Shown: positions 1 to 11,878 of the stretch, in pieces
Position numbering within the stretch: the first letter of the stretch is position 1
Layout: every line of letters begins with the position of its first letter
Origin: Epiperipatus broadwayi
Lineage: Eukaryota > Onychophora > Udeonychophora > Euonychophora > Peripatidae
Direction: 5' to 3'
Assembly: GCA_028023455.1 (NCBI GenBank)
Contig: JAQFVV010006245.1
Coordinates: 7,581,331 to 7,645,330 of the forward strand
Length of the DNA stretch: 64,000 nucleotides
Translations under genes and position numbers: made by a program
The notes under the pieces: model-generated
Seen by the model: the letters and a program-made list of their open reading frames with translations, nothing else
What the model was told of the DNA's origin: nothing
Databases searched by the model: none

Positions 1-562
1 CACATTAAAAATAGCCAGCAGTAAAACAAAAAAATTATATTTCAACCAATCATTACATGATTTCTCGGATCTTAGAAATTATGATAGTTGATTATTCACT
101 TTAGTTGTCTTTTCTTCATCTAAAATTAAATATTTTAAATAAAAATCTAAATCTAGCCACATTATTAGTCAATGCAATGTAAAAAGTAATCATAATGTCC
201 ATAAATATTTATGGAAAAATAGTTGCATTTTGTTAGTTATCATCAAATATCATTGATATATGAATAGCAGTCAACTTTATTCACTTATCTTGAGTAGCAG
301 TCAAGTGCTATTCACTTTCCCTTGATTATTTTTCTTGTAAAATTTAAAAATTGAATCAGCATTTATATCTAGGTAAATTAATATAAAAATTAATTATGAA
401 TGTAAAAGATTATGAGAAATATATTTATTTACATTCAAAATCTATTACAAAGGCATAAAACATTTTGGTTTTCTGACTTTGACAGTTTGAAATGTCTGGA
501 AAACAATAGCCAAAGTTGACAGTCAATGATTTGTGTCACTTTATAAAAAAAAAAGAGATGGA
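1..562. other. AT-rich sequence, no gene seen
   Basis: No long open frame, splice-bounded exon or recognisable repeat. Homopolymer runs and short A/T tracts only. Confidence 0.5.
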
Positions 563-570
563 CTATATAC

Positions 571-822
571 AATAGACCACAATCAGAAATTGATTTTTTG
601 AATGCTGCCAATAGTGGATTTTTTTTTAAAATTAAAATACTGATAAAACTATGAATTTATGTTAAAATAAGTATAAAATAGTGAAAATGTGACCAAAAAT
701 GGTTGAGAGAAAGTGCAACACTTTTCTGGTTTTTGGATCGAAGCCCTGAAAAAAACAGTCACCCTCAGTTTCACTTTCACCAAAAAAGTTGCCCCCCATG
801 CCTAAAAGTTTGGCCATCCCTG
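571..822 (-). mobile_element. hAT-type non-autonomous element (one clear end)
   Basis: Read on the minus strand the element begins CAGGGATGGCCAAAC, which resembles the CAGGGGTGGCCAAAC-type terminal inverted repeat of many animal hAT transposons and their MITEs. It is followed by a GC-richer stretch that stands out from the background. The flank at 823-830 is CTATATAG; CTATATAC lies at 563-570, a 7 of 8 match that could be an 8-bp target duplication, the length hAT elements make. The left terminus (CAATAGACCAC) matches the right only weakly, so that boundary is tentative. No transposase is encoded. Confidence 0.5.
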
Positions 823-1354
823 CTATATAGCATGATTCATTCTTAGTTCATAATTTGCAACAGTATTTTAATATATAGTTAAAGCAGCCTTTAAGCAAAT
901 ACAGAACAGATGTCTATTCAATGTTCTTTATAAAGAAATAATGAAAACAGCTTGTCAATTGCTAGATAGTGAGGATTTAAGTGTTTTTCACTTTTATTTT
1001 ACTCTTTACTTAAAAGTATATAGATACCACTTTAAATGCATGATAATATAATTAGTTGGATTGCTATGTGCAGGCTATCTAAAAGAAAAATTCCAATATA
1101 AAATTAAAATTTGAAAAAAAAAATTAAGTTTTATCTGAATAGAATTTGAAACCAACTAATAGGTTTGGCAGAAAGTTTCATCTCATTTCTGCATAATGAA
1201 ATTATTCATTGATTAATATATGATGGTTTGCACAACATGACTTCATTCCAATGGAATTGCAGCAAACAGTATAAAAACTTAAGACTTTCATATAGAAAAA
1301 AAACATTGGCATTATAATAAATATACAGTAATTTTATAACATTTTAATTTTTTA
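823..1354. other. AT-rich sequence, no gene seen
   Basis: Nothing recognisable apart from short A and T runs. Confidence 0.5.
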
Positions 1355-1665
1355 AACAGGCAAAAAATCACTATATGTATTGCCACACACAGCAAGCTGG
1401 AGTAATCAATGCATTCCAGAAGGCTTCTGCATAAAATCCCCATCTAGTGCCTACTCATCCAATATCCCCAGACTAGTTTCTGGCTTATGGCCTTCGTCAG
1501 TGAGGAGCCTTGGATCTGAGAGGACTGCATCTAGATCTTAGGATTTAATGCAACCCTCCAGCAACTACCTTTTATCTCCATTTAATTACAACCTTCTGGC
1601 ATCCATTGATTACTCTAGCTTGCTGTGTGTGGCAATATATATAGTGAGTTTTGCCTGTTTTAACA
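1355..1665. mobile_element. Hammerhead-bearing fold-back element, copy A
   Basis: The two ends are inverted copies of one another: the left runs from AACAGGCAAAAAATCACTAT through GCCACACACAGCAAGCT and AGTAATCAATG; the right is its reverse complement ending TTTGCCTGTTTTAA. The arms are unequal: the left continues through GCCTTCTGCATAAAATCC into a hammerhead-like core (1,464-1,508), while the right arm stops near CCTTCTGGCATCC. Four more copies lie at 45.65-46.49, 47.78-48.11 and 49.29-49.68 kb. A shared flank (AACAACAGTTATA...CATGTGATGTTTATTTT, to about 1,710) recurs outside other copies, so the full element extends beyond the inverted repeat. No protein is encoded. It resembles a head-to-head joined pair of 3' ends, like the PLE palindrome at 50.7 kb. 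Confidence 0.75.
1464..1508 (-). ncRNA. Hammerhead-ribozyme-like motif (fold-back copy A)
   Basis: On the minus strand the order is stem I strand TCCTCA, core CTGACGA, stem II GGC-CATAA-GCC, core GAAAC, TA, cleavage triplet GTC, then TGGGGA. TCCTCA and TGGGGA pair over 6 bp with one G-U. This matches the type I hammerhead layout, including the very short stem III described for PLE ribozymes. Against it: position 10.1/11.1 is A/A where most hammerheads have G-C, so activity may be weak. The call rests on hand pairing only. Confidence 0.5.
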
Positions 1666-1710
1666 ACAGTTATACACAAGCATAAGAGCTGGTCATGTGA
1701 TGTTTATTTT

Positions 1711-2252
1711 AATTTTTAGTTATTTATTTCTGCTACTAAATTAATAGTATTATGCAAAAAAATAATGTTTTGGGGGGAGAATATTAAAATTATGATTTCA
1801 AATTATATAGTATATGACTGCAGCAGTATATTCAGAAAATAATTTTTTTTTTTCATATATACTTAATTTTTTTATTTGATTGAAATTGGTATAGATATAT
1901 ACACAATACATGTATATAAATATATATTGCTGCAACATATTTGCCACAGTACATATATATTTTTAATAACATTTAAGGTCACCTATAGCTTTAAACTAAA
2001 ACATATTTTTTTACATTAGGAACATAATTCTCATTTTGTATTGATTTTAGGCTAAAAAACATTGATTTGGATTAAATGTTTATAATTAATTATCGCAGTA
2101 TAAAAACTTTTATAATAAGTTAAAAAAATAGTTCAAATGAATGAAATAAATAAAAAGTATCACACACATATAAACTTACATTATGAATATATGCTGTCAC
2201 GTGACTACTGAATATATATATATATGAAGTTATTTGAAATGCCACATAGCTA
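1711..2252. other. AT-rich sequence, no gene seen
   Basis: Short (TA)n tracts near 1,910 and 2,212; nothing else recognisable. Confidence 0.5.
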
Positions 2253-2420
2253 TATCATTCCAGTCACCTTTAAATAAAGAAAGCTCGAATTTTAACACTA
2301 TACTATTTCCTTTTCAATGTAATGCTAAAATTAGAGCTTTTTTTATTTAAAGGGGAAATGTAGCTGGAATAATATAATTAAGGGGGAAGCTCGACTTTTA
2401 GCACTACACTGAAAAAGAAG
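2253..2420. repeat. Small fold-back repeat
   Basis: ATTCCAG, CTTTAAATAAA, AAAGCTC and ATTTTA-ACACT in the left arm (2,253-2,310) recur as the reverse complement in 2,325-2,371. A further partial copy of the stem (AAGCTCGACTTTTAGCACT) follows at about 2,386-2,412. No coding capacity. Possibly a decayed MITE; the family is not recognised. Confidence 0.55.
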
Positions 2421-2564
2421 GAGAAGTATTTATAATATAGCAGGGGAATTTTTACATAGATTCTAGCTAGCGGTATGCATTGTTTCTATTTTATATATGA
2501 AGTTGGATAATATAGGGTTTACTTTTAATTTTGTGATTATATGTATTTTCATATCTTTAGGTGT

Positions 2565-2680
2565 TTCCGGCCTGACCAGTGACAATGCTAGCATAAGAGT
2601 CAAACTTACACCTTTAGATTTTTGAATATTGAAATTTTATGGCATTATTATTCTAACCAACTGAGCTACATTCAGCATTT
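2565..2680 (-). mobile_element. tRNA-derived SINE, family B
   Basis: The minus strand reads TAGCTCAGTTGGTTAGAA (Pol III A-box-like), then about 50 bases later AGTTTGACTC (B-box-like), then a GGTCAGGCC segment. Related copies lie at 27.37 kb (+), 31.0 kb (-) and probably 29.9 kb (-). A piece of the family's tail (AGATGATGGAAATA) sits immediately to the right in the opposite sense. Too degenerate to be a functional tRNA gene. Confidence 0.6.
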
Positions 2681-2892
2681 AATTATAGATGATGGAAATA
2701 TTCCATATATTATCACATTGATAAAATATTCTTAGGAAAAAAGAACAATCAGAAATGATATCAAGATAGGATGGAAATTGACATTCTCTGATTTATACCA
2801 ATTGCTTGGTTAGCAGATCCAAACAGATTACAAATAATAATGAAGCAAATAGTCAACTTTGAGAAATATGTCTAATGGGTATATATATATAT

Positions 2893-5800
2893 TGTAACTG
2901 ATGGAATTTGATGAATGCCGGTGATGGGTAGAATGATTAATCTGATCTGATGAAAAAACTAAAATCTAATTTAATTTGATCTAGTCTAGCTCAATCGGGT
3001 CGCCCTTATGTAATAAACCATCACAAAGCACAAATAATCTCTCTTAAAGTCTAATTTGTTTAAGCTATATGTGAAACGAAAGAATAATGAGATTATCTGC
3101 TCCAGACATCAACAAATCCATCACATTACAAAGTACACTGCACTGAGCAATGAACTAGCATATCATCGCCCTAATGATTAGGCTAACTAACTACTTGATT
3201 AGCAATCTAGTGAAAATCAAATCCAATTAATAACTAAAGCAGATTCCAATATATATTTTATTAACCTATTATTATTGTAGTAAGTTAAATCTACTTCATT
3301 ATTTAATGATGCTGCATTTTATCTTAACGGATAAGCTTCTAAATACCTATAATTGTATTCTACAAAACATTTTTACATATAGACACTATTTAAATATCAA
3401 AACAAAATAATACTTGACTCAAATATATATCTAGTTTAATAAACGCTAAATAGAAAGTATAAACATTCGTGTCAATAAGCGATACACAATTCTTTCAACT
3501 CCAATCTTTAATTAATGATTTTCTATTGAAATCAACTAGTTTTTAAATCATTTTATAAACACTTTGAAAATTTATGCACTCCTTTAAATGTTTAAATAAA
3601 TTAATCTACGTTTAGTTTACTAAGAAGCTATAAAGTAATATATAAATAATTTATTCATATCTTCCCATAAAGTGATACCTAATTATTGCTTGTTTATATG
3701 TTAAAATAGAATACTTCACTAGAATTTATTATCAACACTCTATTAGCTCATTTCTAACTCTACAATGCCCAACCACATTACATAAAAGATATATTAAGTT
3801 TCTATTGGATGTTTATTCACCTATGAGTATTAATATTATTTATTTGAATCTTTAAACAATTGAATATAAAATTGGTTGGCAATAATTAAAATATATGATT
3901 ATAATTTAGATTCATACCAATTTAAAGATAATTTTCAATTAAACTATTCAATAAAGTTTGTACTCTTTATTTTAGAGAAGTTAAAAAAAATATCTAAGAC
4001 GAGTTATTCTGAACCAACGATAAAGTACGATCTATTTAGATTTTTATGACGGAATCAGACAAACATAGAAATGATTGACTTTGTAATATTAACTAAGATA
4101 AATGATAATATATATAATATTCGAATGCAAATATAAATATAAAATTCATATGGGAATAAAATAAAATGCTAATATGCAAAACATACCATATCTTATATTC
4201 TAGCTCACTTACCAAGCTGAGTTTGAACCTTGTCATTTAAATAGCTACATCATCTCATGCAATCCAAATAATTAAAAAAAAATTAAGGGAGTCTTGAAAT
4301 TTGAATCACTCAATTTATTTGATTATATGAAAGAAAATTGGCAAGATTAATAACAAAATACGTAGGAAATTAATTTATATTTCAGATTGATTTAATAAAT
4401 AAAAATGATAAAATTACTATGTGTATCTCTAAAATATGCTGCGAAAACAATAACGACATAAAAAAAATGAATGAATGAATGGAGAGATTTTTGGATATTT
4501 TACTAAAAATATATATATAACAGATACCAAAGATATGAAATAGGATGAGATCGAAGCCTATTGGTTTATCAAAATAATAAGTGATAAATGAATATGAAAT
4601 AATAGGATACATTTGAATCTCTTGTCTGTTCGATATTTTAAACTAAATTTTATACTTGCAACCATCAAATCATATACTAAAAAAACAACAACAACAACAT
4701 CGAATTGTGTTAATATATATATATATTTAGACAAAAAGTTCAAATGATTAATAAGGAATCTCTCCAATCATTTTTATTCAATAAATTCTATTACTCTTAA
4801 AGATAATTTAAATAAAATACAAATCATCCTTTTTAAATATATGTAAAAAAAATTAATATGTGCACATTTTTATATATTAAAAAAAAATCATACCATATAT
4901 AATAGTCTGTCCTTTTCACTATTTATTTGTCCATTGCAATTTACTTATCCTCAGTTTCCACGCTGCAAATAGAAGTTTATTTCTCAGAAAAGATAAGTCG
5001 AACTTTATAATGCTTCACTAACAGTTCCTTTTCCTTTCCAGAGAGGAGAGTGCAATTTAATTAGCCTTTTTATGATGCAAATTAATCCAGTTGATACTGA
5101 ATGTTTCTTAGCTTGTGGCATGATATTTATCCAAATCCAACGTAGTTATACGCCAAACTTTAAAATAAAAAATCTTTATTTTTAAAACTAAAATAGCCGA
5201 TTTTATATAAAGCATTTTTTTTCATAGGTTTCCTCTTTTTTTTTACATCTTGTTATCGTTTCTCTTGGAAATTGTTCACAACTGCCCTTCAAATGATTGA
5301 ACGGGCAGATAATTTAAGTTATTTTTCCATGCTTTATGGTTTAACAGCTAAAAAAAAATATTGAAGAACTTTTATTTATAAGAACATTCAGTTCTTGGCA
5401 ATCACAAAAAGATGATAGCTTACTCTTCTAGTCTTTTGTGGCTTTTTATACGTTCTCTTTCCACGTTCTGGTGTCATAACAACCACTGAATACTACTCAA
5501 ATAAACCTTGATGCCAAACAATTTCTTTACAGCAATTTTCCCATGGTTTGTAATGTAAGTTTGGAGAAAAAGATACATGAAAATTAAATCCAAATTCGAT
5601 TAGATTTTTCATATTATTTGTAAACCAAAATACAAAATTGATATCACAACCTTTATTCACTTTATAAACACAAATAATTTACACATATATATTTTTTTAA
5701 TAATAATATTTTTTTAAAATTAATTTATAAACAAATATACATAACATAAAAACATTGAATTATATGTAATAATGTTACTATAGTGACTGCATTGACAGAA

Positions 5801-6109
5801 AAATAAAATATGTAAAATAATATCGATCCTATTTAAGTAAACTTATATTGTACTGAATTGTTTTCAAAATTTATTTATTTACCTATATGTTTTTCCTGAG
5901 TTTGATTATAGTGAATTTTGTATTTTAAAGCAAGACTCAACAGTAAACAATTCTATTTAAAAGCTTTAGGTTGCCATGGTGATCAATTTAAATCTATATT
6001 TCCAAGATCTTCCATTATCTATCTATCAAGCAAAAGAAAAATCAAGCAAGATCAACAAACTTCTTTATTTTTTTTTTAAATACCTTGATCATTAATCTGA
6101 ATATTCACA
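2893..6109 (-). repeat. 3' LTR (left copy)
   Basis: 3,217 bp, collinear with the right copy once that copy's 2.5-kb insertion is removed. In the first 300 bases I counted only about four or five differences, so the pair is fairly young. It holds only shadow-like short ORFs, for instance around 4.4-4.8 kb. It shows the uninterrupted version of the site (CATAGG near 5,225) that was hit by the nested insertion in the other LTR. Confidence 0.85.
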
Positions 6110-6125
6110 ATATCTCCCCTCTACA
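6110..6125 (-). other. Polypurine tract
   Basis: The minus strand reads GTAGAGGGGAGATAT immediately before the LTR start TGTGAATATTC. This is the expected place and composition for the plus-strand DNA primer of an LTR retrotransposon. Confidence 0.7.
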
Positions 6126-7580
6126 GAGAAAAAAAAAGACACTTTTTCTTTTCTCTATAATCACTAAACATTTTAACTTCAACATAGATAAACATTTATC
6201 CTTTCTATCTGTCTTGATTTTATTATCATTTAAAATGTTAGTCAAAAATTTCAAATATCTTATTCTCATCAAAGCAATGTGGAATTCATTTATTCCTTTT
6301 ATCCTTATCTTCTTGGTATACCTACATGCATTTTTTTCATATCTACCATTTATGTAGTATAATCACATCTCTAGGTTTTTTTTTTCAACAAAAATTTATA
6401 TTGGATTTCACAATTAAATTATTACATCTTTACATTTTTCTCTGCAACTTTCTTGACAACAATGCTCTAAAGTTAGAGTCAAATGAGAAAATCATTTAGT
6501 ATTTCTTTCATGCAAGCCAAAGATATTACAGAACAAAATTCATTTATAAGCCAAATATTATTAGTTACTCTCTAATAATCATATACTTTTCTCTCATTGT
6601 TAAAATATATATATATATATTCATATGTTTTATTTTCTTAAAACTTAACAATAGCTTTTATTTATTTATTTATTTATTTTTTTAGACATATCTGTAGTTC
6701 ATTTCAGTGACACTACTATGGGCCTAAAAATTAAACATTCAATATTGTCATAAAATGAGAATATAATTTTAATTAACTAATATCTTATATTTATTCAAGT
6801 CCTGTCTTGGACATTGAAAATCTTAGCTTTAAAGTTATTTTTCTTATAACATAAACTAAATAAATGAGAATTAACTTCTACAATGAGCTGGAGATTCAAA
6901 ACAACAGAGATATCTCAATTTTACATCACTTCTAATACTAAAATAAACTGATTAAATGTTAATCAAATCTAATTTTAATTTCTGGAGGATCTGGCAACTA
7001 CTTTGTGAATTAAGTTGTGCCCATCATGGATGCTAATCAGGAACCTTTATGTTTGAATAGCTTTATTTTCTACAGGTTAGGGAAACTACTAAACATTTCT
7101 CTTTAAAATCAGAACTCATATCAAAGTATAAACCCTGCCATCAAGAATTTCTTTCTACCTGCTACTTCATAATAAATCTGGGACATCTGTTGACTTCAGA
7201 CTTCAATATAATTTTATATAGAGTTATGAGCCACAACACACATTTATAGTTCTGCCAACTTCGTCAAAGAAAAGACTTAACCATACAAATATTTACAATT
7301 TACAGTTAGCACAGACATTAAAATCCTTCACTCTATATCTCCAATGCATTAAATCATCCATTCATCACCATTAGTCAATTTTACAAGGTCTAATATTAAA
7401 TAGCATTTGTATACTATACAATGAAAATCTTCAAAAGTACTTTGACTATAAATATTTTTCACTCTATTTTTTTTTTTAGTCTTTCATATGTGTATCTACA
7501 CTATTACTAATGACTTTTGGTCATAATAATAAATATCATGAGATGAAATAATAAAATTACTTTAATGAATATATTTTTAT
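6126..7580. other. LTR-element interior, untranslated or decayed
   Basis: Lies between the integrase fragment and the 3' LTR. It is AT-rich and I find no env-like or other conserved frame. The 90-codon ORF near 6.1-6.4 kb (+) is antisense to the element, and I give it no weight. (TA)n at about 6,606 and (TTTA)n at about 6,659. Confidence 0.5.
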
Positions 7581-7900
7581 TTAATTGGGTGGTGCTACTG
7601 GCTTTAAGCTTCGGGCATTGAAGGTACCTTTTTCACCTTCAGGGGTTTCTATGAGAAATGCATTCTCCCCCACTTTTCTTTTTATTTGGAATGGTCCCTC
7701 ATATACATTCAAAAACTTTTTGAACTTATAATTCTGCAGGTCACTGATTTGGGGAGTTCTTACAAATACAAAATCTCCTACTTTAAATACACAAGGCTTA
7801 TGAGAGGCTTGGGTAATTCTTTTCTGTCCCATCTCTCTCAAATTCTGGCCAGCCTTTGTTAAATCATTATCATAATCTACTTCAAATAAATATGTTCTTA
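7581..7900 (-). pseudogene. Integrase C-terminal fragment of Gypsy-like pol
   Basis: About 105 codons remain open from near 7,900 down to a stop at 7,581. The segment reads as the tail of a Gypsy-type integrase: a short helix-rich lead-in (KAGQNLREMGQKR), then VGDFVFVR and, about 25 residues on, YEGPFQI, and finally RSLKPV. These match the beta-barrel-like DNA-binding domain at the end of retroelement integrases. The zinc-binding HHCC region and the DDE catalytic core are absent, as is everything upstream in pol, so the fragment cannot integrate DNA. The junction with gag-side sequence lies around 7,900-8,020 and marks an internal deletion. Confidence 0.7.
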
Positions 7901-8025
7901 TATAAATCCTTTATTTTCCAGTCATATACAAATTCGTTAAACCATTAGTCAAATCAAATCATGCCATCTAAATTTATCAAATCAGTATTAGTCTTTTCCT
8001 CTCTCCATGTACTTCTCGACTACTC

Positions 8026-8397
8026 TCAATAATTCTTAACAAAATAACAGAGAAAGTTACTATGAACATTATCATCTAATGTATAGTTATACTTACTATA
8101 AGTTTTCTCAAGAAACATACTCTTACAACAAGTTTCAGAGAATTTACCTTCCTTTCCTTTTACTGTATTACCATAAAATTCTCCTTGGAATGACTGTTTA
8201 ACATATTTCCTATAATAAATATTATCTTCCTGCATTCTTATGGACATAACTTCTTCCATACTTATTTTCCACCTTTCCTTTGCATTATGATACATTTTTT
8301 TAAATCTTTGTGTTACGTGTTGGTTCCCAAAGTTACCTTTTAAATTTTCAATTTCTTTGGATTCAAATATATTTATCAACCATACTTCATCTATCAT
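8026..8397 (-). CDS. Unrecognised ORF in the LTR-element interior
   Basis: 123 codons, immediately downstream of the coiled-coil ORF and in a different frame, with 7 bases between the first ORF's end and this one. It is lysine-, glutamate- and tyrosine-rich, with no zinc knuckle (CX2CX4HX4C), protease DSG/DTG or RT motif that I can see. Position suggests the second half of gag displaced by a frameshift, or the gag side of the pol deletion. I do not recognise the family. Confidence 0.4.
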   Translation of the reverse strand: MIDEVWLINIFESKEIENLKGNFGNQHVTQRFKKMYHNAKERWKISMEEVMSIRMQEDNIYYRKYVKQSFQGEFYGNTVKGKEGKFSETCCKSMFLEKTYSKYNYTLDDNVHSNFLCYFVKNY

Positions 8398-8404
8398 TTT
8401 CTGA

Positions 8405-9148
8405 CTAACCTGTCTTTATGTTTTTATTTGGTTGCAACAGCACAACATTTGAAAGCTTATCTAAATGATTCTGTTTATCAATATACTTTCTTTTTACTAA
8501 ATCATCAGAACAATCTATTTTTACCTTTTCAAATCTTTTAATCATCTTTACTTTTTCTAAAGACACCTGTTCTAATGTTTTGTAATTTACTATTTTTGCT
8601 TCGTTACATTTTACCTTCATATTAGTCTGAATATCTCTTAGCCCTCTTTTGATATCACTTATTTCCAATGTGATTGCTTTCTGGGTATCTACATAAGTTT
8701 GTTTAATTTTAAAACATCTTTCCTCTAAACTTTGATATTCAATTTTACAGCTTTTAACTTCGGCTTCTAAAATGTTAAGCCTGACATCTATGTGTTCTTG
8801 TGACTTCTCTATATGGTCACTCAATTCATTAAACCTACAATTATATTTATTATTAGATTCTTTCAACCAAGCATCTAAGTTATACTTAAATTCATCAAAC
8901 TTAGCATTAGTAGCATTTAACTCAATTTTGCATAAGTCAATTTTAATATTTACCTCCTCTCTAAGTTCTTTATTCTCTCTAATAATATCACTCAATTTAT
9001 TGTTCATACTGTCAAATTTATTATTCATAGCACTAAATTTGTTATTTATATCACCACTTATATCTTCTCTTAATTTATTATTATCTCTACTCATATCACT
9101 AAATTTATTATTTATTTCTCTATTCATATCACCCATCCGGTCCATCAA
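8405..9148 (-). CDS. Gag-like coiled-coil protein of LTR retrotransposon
   Basis: About 247 codons open; the apparent start is LMDRMGDMNR, and the frame is open for a few codons upstream (DLYPILKEL), so the true start is uncertain. Residues 10-70 contain an NNKF/NNKL-type repeat (for example EINNKFSDM, INNKFSAMNNKF, MNNKLSDI) spaced as heptads, and most of the rest also looks coiled-coil. Some LTR elements encode N-terminal gag regions that are long coiled coils; assignment as gag rests on that and on position just after the primer-binding site, not on a capsid motif. No CCHC knuckle. It would form the assembly scaffold for retrotransposon RNA in the cytoplasm. Intact frame beside a gutted pol. 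Confidence 0.55.
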   Translation of the reverse strand: MMDRMGDMNREINNKFSDMSRDNNKLREDISGDINNKFSAMNNKFDSMNNKLSDIIRENKELREEVNIKIDLCKIELNATNAKFDEFKYNLDAWLKESNNKYNCRFNELSDHIEKSQEHIDVRLNILEAEVKSCKIEYQSLEERCFKIKQTYVDTQKAITLEISDIKRGLRDIQTNMKVKCNEAKIVNYKTLEQVSLEKVKMIKRFEKVKIDCSDDLVKRKYIDKQNHLDKLSNVVLLQPNKNIKTG

Positions 9149-9502
9149 TTCTTTCAGAATTGGATACAGATCTCTTCAGGTTTGGATAATGCTTCTGTCT
9201 TATTGCTTTCCATTTTTATTTACTATTTATGTCAAATATAATATCTCTATTTTATTTTTCCTTTTTAATAAATTGCTAAATACTTTACTTTTATTTATTC
9301 TTACATAAAACATATCTACCCATTCAATCCTACAGCTGCTAATAAGATCCACAAAGAACGACAACAACAAATATCCTAATATCTTATTTAAACCTATGAT
9401 ATAATATAATCAGCTATATAACTCCACCAATGCATACAAACATAATACCATGTTTTAGCATCTATATGAGACTCAAACTTTGGTCTTTAATTGGTTATTT
9501 CG
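9149..9502 (-). other. Leader between primer-binding site and gag-like ORF
   Basis: About 350 bases with no conserved feature that I can name. An opposite-strand ORF at 8,772-9,308 is an antisense shadow of the coiled-coil gene. Confidence 0.5.
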
Positions 9503-9520
9503 GCCTGAGTTGGCGCGCCA
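9503..9520 (-). other. tRNA primer-binding site
   Basis: The minus strand reads TGGCGCGCCAACTCAGGC three bases after the LTR end (CAGTTACA). The leading TGG complements the CCA end of a tRNA and the placement is exact for an LTR element. The first ten bases are self-complementary (TGGCGCGCCA). I do not assign the tRNA. Confidence 0.7.
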
Positions 9521-11878
9521 TTTTGTAACTGATGGAATTTGATGAATGCCGTGATGGGTAGAATGATTAATCTGATCTGATGAAAAATCTAAAATCTAAT
9601 TTAATTTGATCTAGTCTAGCTCAATCAGGTCGCCATTATGTAATAAACCATCACAAAGCACAAATAATCTCTCTTAAAGTCTAATTTGTTTAAGCTATAT
9701 GTGAAACGAAAGAATAATGAGATTATCTGCTCCAGACATCAACAAATCTATCACATTACAAAGTACACTGCACTGAGCAATGAACTAGCATATCATCGCC
9801 CTAAACAATAATATATGATTAGGCTAACTAACTACTTGATTAGCAATCTAGTGAAAATCAAATCCAATTAATAACTAAAGCAGATTCCAATATATATTTT
9901 ATTAACCTATTATTATTGTAGTAAGTTAAATCTACTTCATTATTTAATGATGCTGCATTTTATCTTAACGGATAAGCTTCTAAATACCTATAATTGTATT
10001 TTACAAAACATTTTTACATATAGACACTATTTAAATATCAAAACAAAATAATACTTGACTCAAATATATATCTAGTTTAATAAACGCTAAATAGAAAGTA
10101 TAAACATTCGTGTCAATAAGCGATACACAATTCTTTCTATTCCAATCTTTAATTAATGATTTTCTATTGAAATCAACTAGTTTTTATATCATTTTATAAA
10201 CACTTTGAAAATTTATGCACTCCTTTAAATGTTTAAATAAATTAATCTACGTCTAGTTTACTAAGAAGCTATAAAGTAATATATAAATAATTTATTCATA
10301 TCTTCCCATAAAGTGATACCTAATTATAAGCTTGTTTATATGTTAAAATAGAATACTTCACTAGAATTTATTATCAACACTCTATTAGCTCATTTTTAAC
10401 TCTACAATGCCCAACCACATTACATTGAAGATATATTAAGTTTCTATTGGATGTTTATTCACCTATGAGTATTAATATTATTTATTTGAATCTTTAAACA
10501 ATTGAATATAAAATTGGTTGGCAATAATTAAAATATATGATTATAATTTAGATTCATACCAATTTAAAGATAATATTCAATTAAACTATTCAATGAAGTT
10601 TGTACTCTTTATTTTAGAGAAGTTAAAAAAAATATCTAAGACGAGTTATTCTGAACCAACGATAAAGTACGATCTATTTAGATTTTTATGACTCTATTTA
10701 GATTTTTATGACGGAATCAGACAAACATAGAAATGATTGACTTTGTAATATTAACTAAGATAAATGATAATATATATAATATTCGTATGCAAATATAAAT
10801 ATAAAATTCATATGGGAATAAAATAAAATGCTAATATGCAAAACATACCATATCATATATTCTAGCTCACTTACCAAGCTGAGTTTGAACCTTGTAATTT
10901 AAATAGCTACATCATCTCATGCAATCCAAATAATTAAAAAAAAAATTAAGGGAGTCTTGAAATTTGAATCACTCAATTTATTTGATTATATGAAATAAAA
11001 TTGGCAAGATTAATAACAAAATACACAGAAAATTAATTTATATTTCAGATTGATTGAATAAATAAAAATGATAAAATTACTATGTGTATCTCTAAAATGT
11101 GCTGCGAAAACAATAACGACATAAAAAAATGAATGAATGAATGGAGAGACTTTTGGATATCGTACTAAAAAATATATATAACAGATACCAAAGATATGAA
11201 ATAGGATGAGATCGAAGCCTATTGGTTTATCAAAATGAATATGAAATAATACGATACATTTGAATCCCTTGTCTGTTCGATATTTTAAACTAAATTTTAT
11301 ACATGCAACCATCAAATCATATACTAAAAAAAACAACAACATCGAATTGTGTTAATATATATATATATATATTTAGACAAAAAGTTCAAATGATTAATAA
11401 GGAATCTCTCCAATCATTTTTATTCAATAAATTCTATTACTCTTAAAGATAATTTAAATAAAATACAAATCATCCTTTTTAAATATATGTAAAAAAAAAT
11501 TAATATGTGCACATTGTTATATATTTAAAAAAAAATCATACCATATATAATAGTCTGTCCGTTTTCACTATTTATTTGTCCATTGCAATTTACTTATCCT
11601 CAGTTTCCACGCAAATAGAAGTTTATTTCTTAGAAAAGATAAGTCGAACTTTATAATGCTTCACTAACAGTCCCTTTTCCTTTCCAGAGAGGAGAGTGCA
11701 ATTTAATTAGCCTTTTTATGATGCAAATTAATCCAGTTGATACTGAATGTTTCTTAGCTTGTGGCACGATATTTATCCAAATCCAAAGGTAGTTATATGC
11801 CAAACTTTAAAATAAAAATATCTTTATTTTTAAAACTAAAATAGCCGATTTTATATAAAGCATTTTTTTTTTTCATAG

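Noticed and set aside
4382-4767. Overlapping ORFs in the left LTR, with a related ORF at 11,010-11,342 in the right LTR
   Set aside because: Frames differ in length and phase between the two LTR copies, and the products are low-complexity and hydrophobic.
8772-9308. 178-codon plus-strand ORF rich in leucine and serine
   Set aside because: It is the antisense shadow of the coiled-coil gag-like gene; the NNKF repeats read as LLFIS-type repeats on the other strand.
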